Assembly: GCA_016702705.1 (NCBI GenBank)
Contig: JADJDM010000002.1
Span: 496,001 to 560,000, forward strand
From: Bacteroidota bacterium
GTDB lineage: Bacteria > Bacteroidota > Bacteroidia > B-17B0 > Aurantibacillaceae
Reading direction: 5' to 3'
Length of the DNA stretch: 64,000 bases
Below, piece by piece: positions 48,401 to 54,912 of the stretch. Below the pieces are notes generated by a model. That model searched no databases and was not told the DNA's origin. It saw nothing but the letters and a program-made list of their open reading frames with translations. The position numbers were made by a program, and so were the translations under genes. Numbering within the stretch: the stretch's first letter is position 1; each line of letters starts with the position of its first letter.

Positions 48401-48629
48401 CATGAACGAGCAAGAAGTAATGACAGCTTCAGGAAAAGTGTTGCGCCCTGATAGATTAATTTTAAAAGATAAACACAGTATCATCGTTGATTTTAAAACA
48501 GGTAAACAATCGGATGCGTATGATGAACAGTTGAATGATTACGCCAATGCTTTGCAACAACTAGGTTACGATACAGTAGATAAATATTTAGTGTACGTGA
48601 AGGATAGGGAAGTAGTTAAAGTGAATTAG
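45498..48629 (+). CDS. AddA/RecB-like UvrD-family helicase-nuclease
   Basis: 1043 residues from the ATG at 45498 (an earlier in-frame start would cross the divergent protease promoter). Superfamily 1A motifs are: Walker A SSAGSGKTFTLVKEYL (12-27), Ia AITFTNKAAAEMKERI, II HFLIDEFQDTSAMQW, III VGDGKQSIYRWRGGEAGQFE, V RIMTIHKSKGLEFPVVIIPF and VI NVLYVAFTRAADHL. The C-terminal RecB-type nuclease shows LRPDRLILKDKHSIIVDFKTGK. It should unwind and resect double-strand breaks as AddA. The AddB partner, often adjacent in other phyla, is not in this window. Confidence 0.9.
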   Translation: MNSTQHNFVIYKSSAGSGKTFTLVKEYLKLALSDTSNPPKIYKSILAITFTNKAAAEMKERILNALRDLSAEVLPPKSKTLSDVLCAEVKIDETELRKRSTNLLYDILHNYGNFGISTIDSFTHSIIRNFSHDIDLPVNFNIEMNEDEVITKCIDQLISKIGEDEALTKLVLDFSREQTEDQKSWQVDENIKSFVSRALRNSSSDKLDLLKSFTIEDFKNIRKELIAKNKTMEVALTAIADKFYAFLSTNGISEKTFHTGQVDFLFFRKIKNKEYTQENLHGARVMEAVNEDKWCAAKSQVAAITSNSEVFRDLYYQVSAYLEKHLGEYIINQNVLRNLYSLSLINEIDKLISAFKEEENILFISEFNKRIADVISTEPVPFIYEKIGERYKHFLIDEFQDTSAMQWQNLLPLIDNSLAEGHFNLLVGDGKQSIYRWRGGEAGQFESLPKLPSIKNEEMREMWEDTLERNTEIKNLENNFRSLKNVVEFNNQFFTWLSGTQLSGKWKDIYAGVEQKPQEKNQGGYITIDVITKEDDAELAYTHMLKYVHHSIESGFNYSEIVVLVRGNTEGNNAADFLTQQGIPVISSDSLLLKNCSEVVFITDVLAFLNDPHNAIRASSILCYLSDTQLMSGKTKDEFLILLNKGSIKYNLINLLKEEGIKLDVDKLVTLPLLECCIEIIAAFKITKNKNYLQFFLDEIIAYTAYNSNSINAFLEAWIKTGEKASLKIPEGSEAVRIMTIHKSKGLEFPVVIIPFCNWKIDKSDYLWLDAEDELPMVILNMNKDLAHTKYSKDMEREQQNQLLDNINVLYVAFTRAADHLHIVTKEPKRGGVDAYNFVRLYMNEKLGLAAADKFAEIGTPKHNTHKKADIDVFPYHLQVNNWNRVISIKENSELLLKEQLSESKELGVLIHYILSKINTVNDIDAAVASCEKEGLFAASEASEIASELKELLTIPTIAPFFAEGLEAMNEQEVMTASGKVLRPDRLILKDKHSIIVDFKTGKQSDAYDEQLNDYANALQQLGYDTVDKYLVYVKDREVVKVN

Positions 48630-48717
48630 AATCAAGACGGCAGGAGACAAGATAAAAGGCACATCCTACAAAAATTTAACTATTTCTTTCAATTGAAGTT
48701 GCGTGAAAACTAACCAA

Positions 48718-48862
48718 GGAGTTACGGATTACACGGAGGGACATAGAGATTATAACTGACAGCATTTAAAAATTTACCACAAGAGGTAAGTATTACACAG
48801 AGATTGTTTTACGAAATCCCTCCGTGAAACTCAGTGTTCTCCGTGTCTCCGTGGTTAACTTT
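48718..48862. repeat. Intergenic palindromic repeat, ACACGGAGG type (second copy)
   Basis: GTTACGGATTACACGGAGGGACATAG on the left pairs with CTCCGTGTCTCCGTGGTTAAC on the right. Internal ATTACACAGAGATTG and CTCCGTGAAACTCAG segments resemble the element at 12959-13047. It occupies the gap between two convergent genes. Confidence 0.65.
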
Positions 48863-48907
48863 AAACCAAGTGTTCGTTTTTAATTTAGTGTTATTAATAT
48901 TTTCGAA

Positions 48908-49711
48908 TCAATAAATCCTCTTAGCAACCGCAGGATTTTTTAGGCTAAACCAAAATATGTGAATAGGTTCATTGCTTTCGCTGCTACCGTTTTTGTTTTT
49001 ATCTTGGCGTGCGTATATGTACATAAGGTCGTTTTGATAATCATATTGCGAGCGAATTACCGAATAATCAGTTGGAATCAATGCGGTTTTAACAACAGCT
49101 GTTGAGTCGAAGTGATAAAATCTTCTTAAATCTCTTCTGTTTAACACCGTGTCTTTATTTGTATCTTCATCATAAACTGAAACCAAGTAATAGTTGCGAT
49201 TAATTGGTTTTTTATTTATCGAGTCTTGTTCTATTGCTGGGAAATAAACGGTTTTAATAAATACAGGATGAGTAAAGAAAAAGTTTGACTTCTCTTTTGT
49301 AAAATCATAATGAGAAAGGTTTAAAAGTTTATAACCAAATAAAATATCAATTCCTGGCATAAAATGTTCTTCTATTTCGCTGTAACCGCCTTCATCATCT
49401 CCCATCCAACTACCGGTAATTATGTAGTTGCTCGTTTCTTTTGTTTCTTCTTTGGCTTTGTAAATTGGAACTAATCGGTGTTTACTTAAACCTGTAAGAA
49501 CAATTGAACTTGGTTTGGTAGCAATTTGTTCCATGGTTATATTGCCAATAATTGAATTTATACCAGTGTCGCTAGCATTTCTCTCGTCGTAATCAGAGAA
49601 ACGAATTTGCTCATCTTTTTTGTCTTCACCTTTTTGTTTACACGAACTTAAGTTACTTAGACTAAGGAAAAGTAGGAGTATACTTGTTGAGTAAGTAAAT
49701 AGTTTATTCAT
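48908..49711 (-). CDS. Hypothetical lipoprotein with EF-hand-like loops
   Basis: 267 residues. The signal peptide with lipobox …SNLSSCKQ places Cys near residue 24. Two acidic loops resemble EF-hand calcium sites: DEDTNKDTVLNRRDL (about 181-195) and DKNKNGSSESNEP (about 238-250). Between them the chain is strand-rich (NYYLVSVY, YHFDSTAVVKT, QYDYQNDLMYIYARQ) and ends with HIFWFSLKNPAVAKRIY. No named family recognised, though similar lipoproteins occur across Bacteroidota. A -7 element lies 17 bases upstream. Confidence 0.65.
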   Translation of the reverse strand: MNKLFTYSTSILLLFLSLSNLSSCKQKGEDKKDEQIRFSDYDERNASDTGINSIIGNITMEQIATKPSSIVLTGLSKHRLVPIYKAKEETKETSNYIITGSWMGDDEGGYSEIEEHFMPGIDILFGYKLLNLSHYDFTKEKSNFFFTHPVFIKTVYFPAIEQDSINKKPINRNYYLVSVYDEDTNKDTVLNRRDLRRFYHFDSTAVVKTALIPTDYSVIRSQYDYQNDLMYIYARQDKNKNGSSESNEPIHIFWFSLKNPAVAKRIY

Positions 49712-49727
49712 AATTTGAAATGATAAT

Positions 49728-49735
49728 CAAATTTA
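49728..49735 (-). promoter_or_regulatory. -7 promoter element TAAATTTG
   Basis: It matches TAnnTTTG on the minus strand, ending 17 bases upstream of the lipoprotein ATG at 49711. Confidence 0.4.
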
Positions 49736-49750
49736 AAGAAATCTGACTTA

Positions 49751-49882
49751 TCACCACCTTTTTGTTTTAACTATAAATCCACATTTTTTGAATGGATAGT
49801 TCATTTCTCTTTTATATGGTTTCTTTTTAACCAACCAAATGAAGTAGAATATTAAAAAGGGGAGCCAACCAAATTGTGCCAT
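49751..49882 (-). CDS. Possible small membrane protein (43 residues)
   Basis: ATG at 49882 to TGA at 49751-49753. MAQFGWLPFLIFYFIWLVKKKPYKR has one transmembrane helix followed by a basic, Cys-containing tail ending KCGFIVKTKRW. Positive-inside topology and strong hydrophobic/basic partition make it look like a real small membrane protein. No family assigned. It lies 47 bases downstream of the next minus-strand gene and could be co-transcribed. Confidence 0.4.
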   Translation of the reverse strand: MAQFGWLPFLIFYFIWLVKKKPYKREMNYPFKKCGFIVKTKRW

Positions 49883-49928
49883 TTTATTATTGATTGAAAT
49901 TAGGTTTTCTAATCGTTTAAATGCGAAT

Positions 49929-50342
49929 TTAATCCATCTTCGTTTTAAGTGTTTTCAAACTTTTTAAGTACTCATCTAATTCAGCATTGTAAGTTGCAAT
50001 TACTGTTTTCTTTTTTTTGCCTTGTTCTAAAACAAAAGCAACCGAGGGTTTTACTCGTTCTTTTAAAATGTTTTTTTTGTTACTTATGTGAGCGTTTATT
50101 TGACTGTTTATCTCAAACCACACATCGTTATCTATTTCCTTTTTCCAAGGCTCGCCGCCATCAAACATTCCTGATGAACTTTCGGCTTTTGTAATGGGAA
50201 TGTATGAAATTGTTGTGGGTGTTATTTCTAACTTACAATTGTTTCTATCTAGGTAAGTGATTTTTGTATATTCTTTAGGTGCTGCGTTCATAAATACTAA
50301 TACTATTAAAAGTGATGCGAAAGGGAGGATTAATTTTTTCAT
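49929..50342 (-). CDS. Exported hypothetical protein
   Basis: 137 residues from the ATG at 50342 (MKKLILPFASLLIVLVFMNAAP is a signal peptide); an earlier in-frame ATG at 50390 would add a non-signal extension. The mature part has strands YTKITYLDRNNCKLEITPTTISYIPI, then PWKKEIDNDVWFEINSQIN and KPSVAFVLEQGKKKKTVIATYN, ending in a lysine-rich helix. No known domain recognised; probably a small periplasmic protein. Confidence 0.55.
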   Translation of the reverse strand: MKKLILPFASLLIVLVFMNAAPKEYTKITYLDRNNCKLEITPTTISYIPITKAESSSGMFDGGEPWKKEIDNDVWFEINSQINAHISNKKNILKERVKPSVAFVLEQGKKKKTVIATYNAELDEYLKSLKTLKTKMD

Positions 50343-50483
50343 TTTTATGTTTGTTTGAAAACTGTTTTTATTAATTGGATTTACTTCCATTTTAATTTGA
50401 AGTATTTACAAAGCTACAAAAGCTTATTGACGAAAAACCTAATTTTATAAACTTTCGTCAATAAGGAAGTGGATATTATTCTC

Positions 50484-51182
50484 TCAACAAATCAACATCA
50501 ATCTTGGTTCACCTTCTTTTTCCTTTGGTGCTCGATGCACGCAAGGAAGGACTTTGCTTTCGGGATGATCAACTGCTAGTCTCCATAAATGCCCAAGACC
50601 TAAATTGATAGGCTGTGCATTGGCTTTTGCTTGATAATGTAAGTCAAAAAAGTTTTCAGTTAAAAATGATTCAAATCCTTCTTCGCTACCGCCATGCAGT
50701 TTTTTTAATTCATCACGTATCTCGGGAACAAATATTTTTTGTTCTACTTGTGCATTGGGTACTATTTCACTCGCCTCGCCGTAGTAAGTGCATAAAAAAG
50801 TACTAGTTGGTATAGGAGAACGATCTACATGATAGGAATACACATCCGTTGGAAAAAATGGAAAGGCATCATCTCGCTCATAATACTTTATTAAGTTAAG
50901 CACAGGAGAAGCACCATGTACTGTTAGCAATTGTAAGTCATTTAAAATAATTTCTCTTGCAATTTGCCCCGCTTCACTTAAGTTTAATTGTATTAAGTCT
51001 TCTTCGCTAATTACAATGATGTTTTCATTGCCTTCTATTTTATTTACGATCTCTTCAAAATCCCCAATGAGTTTACGATTCCAGCACATAGCATTCATCT
51101 CTCCGTAAAAATGTGTGGAAACAAGATCTTGGAAACTGTTTACTATTTGTGTTTGATTTGTTGAAGGAGGGAAGATTGGCAT
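50484..51182 (-). CDS. DUF1826-like protein
   Basis: 232 residues, no signal peptide. EMNAMCWNRKLIGDF near residue 30, YSYHVDRSPIPTSTFLCTYYGEASEIVPNAQVEQK at about 115-150 and PCVHRAPKEKEGEPRLMLIC at the end reproduce the order of conserved blocks I associate with DUF1826. The blocks are an N-x-x-x-W-x-R start, HVD with TYxGxxxE, and a C-terminal HRxP. The two histidines with an aspartate (HVD…H) recall iron/2-oxoglutarate oxygenases, but activity is unproven. A single gene near unrelated lipoproteins. Confidence 0.5.
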   Translation of the reverse strand: MPIFPPSTNQTQIVNSFQDLVSTHFYGEMNAMCWNRKLIGDFEEIVNKIEGNENIIVISEEDLIQLNLSEAGQIAREIILNDLQLLTVHGASPVLNLIKYYERDDAFPFFPTDVYSYHVDRSPIPTSTFLCTYYGEASEIVPNAQVEQKIFVPEIRDELKKLHGGSEEGFESFLTENFFDLHYQAKANAQPINLGLGHLWRLAVDHPESKVLPCVHRAPKEKEGEPRLMLIC

Positions 51183-51236
51183 AATATTGGGCAGTTTGAT
51201 GTCTGGCTTATTGTTTGGTAGGAATGTGTTAATTTT

Positions 51237-51803
51237 TTATTCAATAATTTCTTCTGACATTTTTGTTATAATATTGATTTGATTTATGGTCAAATCGAGT
51301 GCGTATGTGTTTTCAACCAGATAACGCATTGTTCCACCGTGATAGTTTAGACCAATGGTATTGGATAAACTATTTCTATATTCAATAAAGTGTTTTTGTG
51401 CTTCTATTAAGGAGGCCTTTTGATTTTTTAAAGTTCTTAAGTATTCTAAGCTGAAATTATCCTTATTGTTAGTCAGATTTTTCTTTTCTGCAGAAAAAGA
51501 ACTATCTAAATGATAAAGTAATTTATTATAGGTAAGAGTTAATATACTGTCAGCAATTAATAGTGATTCATAACTACAAGCATTCATATCCATTTGGGTA
51601 TCCATTGTGTCGCAACCTATATCCCAAGGGTTTCGTTTGATTGTGTCTTGTTTAGTGCTTATGGAAATGCTATCGTAAGTCTTTATTTTATTCGAATCTG
51701 AATCCTGTGGAGTTTTATTTTCAATTTGTTTTTCCTGCCCGCAAGCAAAGAGGAGAAATGAAATGCTACTTATAATAAATAAGGTGAATATTTTATTATT
51801 CAT
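51237..51803 (-). CDS. Lipoprotein with LprI-like lysozyme-inhibitor domain
   Basis: 188 residues. The lipoprotein signal MNNKIFTLFIISSISFLLFACGQ has Cys21. After a Ser/Thr/Asp-rich linker, the domain CDTMDTQMDMNACSYESLLIADSILTLTYNKLLYHL matches the LprI N-terminal pattern (C…TQxxMNxC…AD…LNxxY). ASLIEAQKHFIEYRNSLSN and GGTMRYLVENTYALDLTINQINII are the later family blocks. LprI of Mycobacterium inhibits lysozyme; here the assignment to envelope protection is inference. A -7 element lies 26 bases upstream. Confidence 0.72.
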   Translation of the reverse strand: MNNKIFTLFIISSISFLLFACGQEKQIENKTPQDSDSNKIKTYDSISISTKQDTIKRNPWDIGCDTMDTQMDMNACSYESLLIADSILTLTYNKLLYHLDSSFSAEKKNLTNNKDNFSLEYLRTLKNQKASLIEAQKHFIEYRNSLSNTIGLNYHGGTMRYLVENTYALDLTINQINIITKMSEEIIE

Positions 51804-51828
51804 AGTAAATTAATTAAGATGATCATAT

Positions 51829-51836
51829 CAAAAATA
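51829..51836 (-). promoter_or_regulatory. -7 promoter element TATTTTTG
   Basis: It matches TAnnTTTG on the minus strand, 26 bases upstream of the LprI-like gene. Confidence 0.4.
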
Positions 51837-51860
51837 CTACTTATTATTTTACAAATCAAC

Positions 51861-52206
51861 TTACCCCAACTTCAAAAAATCCCCATCAATAATTAATAGC
51901 CTAACTCCATCTATTGTTTCTGAGCGGTGCGAGCTTAATTCATCGGATACAATATAAGTTTCCCCTGCATTCAATATTGTTTTTTCGCCAGTGCTTAGTT
52001 CGGTTGTAAATGAACCTTCGAGGCAATGTACTATGTGTCCTTTTTGGCACCAATGGTCGGCTAAGTAACCTTTTGCTATATTCAACTATACGTACTCGTA
52101 AGCCTGGGTATTGTTTGGTTTGCCAAAATGCAGTTCCAACATCGCCTTTGTGTTCTTCTTTTGCAATAGCGTTCCAATTAATTGTTTGAAATGGTATGTT
52201 GCTCAT
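51861..52206 (-). CDS. DHCW-motif cupin-fold protein (one frameshift)
   Basis: The start is MSNIPFQTINWNAIAKEEHKG, then GTAFWQTKQYPGLRVRIVEYS. Deleting one base in the T run at 52071-52074 joins this to KGYLADHWCQKGHIVHCLEGSFTTELSTGEK and NAGETYIVSDELSSHRSET. DHWC and KGHIVHCLEG form the family motif and the cupin metal-like site. Corrected length is 114 residues, as expected. A small cytosolic cupin of unknown substrate. It ends close to the OsmC gene on the same strand and may share its transcript. Confidence 0.8.
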
Positions 52207-52218
52207 GGTGTGTTGGTG

Positions 52219-52686
52219 TTATAAACTTTTTACTGTTACTTCATGCTTTACTTTAAAGTTAACGGAGTTGGCAATAAAACATTTTTTATTTGCTGTTTCG
52301 TGCAGCTCAATTGCTTTCTTACACATGCTAGCATCTTTAACATTGATGATAGGGTGGAGGGTAACTTCAGTAAATCTTCCACCTTCGGGTAATTCAGCTA
52401 AAATACCTGAAACATTATCTATGTAATCAACAACAACTACACCTGCATCTGCACACAAATGCAAATACCAAAGCATGTGGCAAGATGAAAGCGAGGCAAT
52501 AAAAAAATCTTCGGGATTATGTTTTGTACCATCACCTCTAAAGGCAGGGTCGGATGAACATAAAATATCTGTTTTGTTTTCCGTAATTACCGTGTGATGT
52601 CTTTCATATTCTCTGTAATCAGATGTGCCAGTTCCTTTGTTACCAGTCCATTTTACTTGCAGTGTAAAGTTGTGTTGTTTGCTCAT
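52219..52686 (-). CDS. OsmC family protein (peroxide-reductase-like)
   Basis: 155 residues. DPAFRGDGTKHNPEDFFIASLSSCHMLWYLHLCADAGVVVVDY contains the OsmC/Ohr signature: conserved Glu in PED and the first reactive Cys in SSCH. The second reactive position appears as Cys in NKKCFIANSV. Such proteins reduce organic hydroperoxides with thiol cofactors. The spacing is OsmC/YhfA-like. Intact, 12 bases upstream of the cupin gene. Confidence 0.85.
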   Translation of the reverse strand: MSKQHNFTLQVKWTGNKGTGTSDYREYERHHTVITENKTDILCSSDPAFRGDGTKHNPEDFFIASLSSCHMLWYLHLCADAGVVVVDYIDNVSGILAELPEGGRFTEVTLHPIINVKDASMCKKAIELHETANKKCFIANSVNFKVKHEVTVKSL

Positions 52687-52748
52687 TTTATCTCTTATTG
52701 ATATAAAGTAAATGTAAAATAAAATTGATAAACCAATAGTATAGAAAA

Positions 52749-52784
52749 TAAAAAACTCCTCACTATTTTTATAATGAGGAGTTT
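52749..52784 (-). terminator. Terminator of gdhA
   Basis: A 10-bp stem (AAACTCCTCA / TGAGGAGTTT) has a 12-base A/T loop and a T run on the minus strand. It lies 20 bases beyond the gdhA stop. Confidence 0.75.
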
Positions 52785-52804
52785 AATTATGTGATAAAAA
52801 ACTA

Positions 52805-53898
52805 CTAGTAGTTTCCTTTTGCTTTTAATCCAAATTCAATTTTCTTAAGTGCTGTTATGTAAGCACCAATGCGCATAGTTGATTTGTACTCATGTGCACT
52901 TACCCAAACTGCATCAAAAGCAATTTCCATATTTGCATCATGTTTTTCGTTTACTTCTTTCTCGCTCCAGTAGTAACCCATTTTATTTTGAACCCACTCA
53001 AAATAAGAAACCGTTACGCCACCCGAGTTAGCTAAGATATCTGGAACAACTAAAATATTTTTTTCTGCTAAAATTGCATCAGCTTCAGGAGTTGTCGGTC
53101 CGTTTGCACCTTCAACAATTAATGTTGCTTGAATACCAGCAGCGATTTCTTCAGTAATTACATTTTGTAAAGCTGCAGGAACCAATACATCACATTTAGC
53201 AGTTAATAATTCTGCACTTGTAATTTCAACCGCACCTTTAAATCCTTTTAATGTATTACCGTTTCCTTTAGCATAGGTTAAAGCAGCATTAACATCAATT
53301 CCTTTTTCGTTATAAAAAGAACCAGTGTGGTCACCAATAGCAACAATAGTAATTCCTTGTTCAGAAAGTAAACGTGCTGCATGAGAACCAACATTACCAA
53401 AACCTTGAACAGATGCTGTTGAAGATTTAGGGTCTTTCCCCATTTTCTTTACTCTTTGTTAACGCCAAACACATCTTTCATCGAACGAGTGTAAGCACGT
53501 GTTAAACGCTCTAATTCACCTAAGCTTAATTTTTTTGGATCAACTTTAATTCCACCTTTGCCACCACCATAAGGTAAGTTAGCAACTGCGCATTTAAAAC
53601 TCATCCAAGCTGATAAAGCCATAACTTCATCTTGGCAAACATCTAATGCATAACGGATACCACCTTTAGATGGCCCTAATGTTGTAGAGTGTATGCAACG
53701 GAATCCTTCAAATACTTCTATTTTACCATTGTCCATCATCACCGGCAAGCTAACTTGCACAAGGCGCTGTGGGCTTCTTAATATTTTACCAACGTTCTCG
53801 TCTAAATTCATTGTTTTAGCAGCTACATCAAGTCGAGCCAATACAGAGTCGAACATGCTATCGTGCTGTGATGTGGAGTTTGCTGTTTGAGCACTCAT
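52805..53898 (-). CDS. gdhA: Glutamate dehydrogenase (Glu/Leu/Phe/Val family), internally deleted
   Basis: It would interconvert glutamate and 2-oxoglutarate. The N-terminal part has VSLPVMMDNGKIEVFEGFRCIHSTTLGPSKGGIRY, MSFKCAVANLPYGGGKGGI with the substrate-binding Lys, and RSMKDVFGVNKE. The C-terminal part has the nucleotide-binding SVQGFGNVGSHAARLL, NVITEEIAAGIQATLIVEGANGPTTPEAD and DILANSGGVTVSYFEWVQN. Between 53449 and 53443 about 60 residues are missing: homologues have PAPDxxT with the catalytic Asp, then GKPxxxGGSxGRxxATGRGV. As written, the product would be truncated and inactive. Span 1094 bp against ~1275 expected. Confidence 0.9.
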
Positions 53899-53944
53899 AA
53901 TTTACGTATTTAGTTTGTATTTAGTTAGTTACAAAAATGAGGCA

Positions 53945-53952
53945 CAAAGGTA
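53945..53952 (-). promoter_or_regulatory. -7 promoter element TACCTTTG for gdhA
   Basis: It matches TAnnTTTG on the minus strand, 47 bases upstream of the gdhA ATG. Confidence 0.4.
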
Positions 53953-54021
53953 ACAATTTATTAAAACAAGTGAAATATTATAGATGAATCGCTTGAAAAT
54001 AAAGGTAAATTGATGATTTAA

Positions 54022-54910
54022 CTACTTTAAAATCAAGTATAAAAAAACGAAAGGGGCAACCATAATTAAACTATCAAAACGGTCTAAAATTCCACCATGG
54101 CCAGGCATAATGTTTCCTGAGTCTTTTACACCTACACTGCGCTTTAACATAGACTCAACTAAATCGCCCAAAGTGCCAAATACAGCAACGATTACAGAGA
54201 TGATTATCCAATCGTTTAACTCTAAAATACCGAACCATTTGTAAATTAAGAACGAAGATGCAACAGTAAGTATTGCCCCGCCTATTGTTCCTTCCCAAGT
54301 TTTACCCGGAGAAATACGCTCGTACATTTTATTTTTACCAATGAAACTGCCTACTAAATAAGCGAAGGTATCGTTGGACCATATTAGGAGGAAGATGGAG
54401 ATGATTAGGGTTGGCTTGTAGATTAAAGGTGAATCTAGATAACCATCGTTATTTGGGACACAAGCTATTAAATTTAAAAGCACAAAAGGAAGAACTACAT
54501 AAAAAAGGCCTGAAATGGTAACCGCAATGTTTTGAATAGGATTTACTTTATTCCTAAAAAGTTCGATAATAGAAACTAAAAAAGAAAGCAATACTGCTAT
54601 AAAAATAAATAGAACCAAACCAATAGATGAATATTAAATTGATACATTTCAATTGAATAAAGAATTTCACGTAGACTTCAAAAAAAAACATCCGCGTAGC
54701 CAATGCTGCTATTGAAAAATCCAAACCACTTGACTGCTTATTCCCTTGCGTTTCCATCAGTTTATAAAACTCATGCAAGCCCCAAAGCGAAACGATAAAA
54801 AACAAAGCGGAGAAGGAATAATAATTCCAAAGAATACAACCAAGTAATACAACCACAAAAACCGCAGCACTTCCTGTTCTAACTAAAAATTTCTTACTGT
54901 CGAAAGCCAT
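54022..54910 (-). CDS. cdsA: Phosphatidate cytidylyltransferase (frameshifted)
   Basis: It makes CDP-diacylglycerol from phosphatidate and CTP for phospholipid synthesis. An integral membrane protein, ~295 residues after correction. The start MAFDSKKFLVRTGSAAVFVVVLLGCILW is at 54910. The C-terminal part has IWSNDTFAYLVGSFIGKNKMYERISPGKTWEG and the CDS signature GTLGDLVESMLKRSVGVKDSG…PGHGGILDRFDSL. One or more indels at about 54610-54700 separate the halves. It lies immediately downstream of the ABC transporter gene (2-base gap), so probably in its operon. Confidence 0.9.
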
Positions 54911-54912
54911 TA

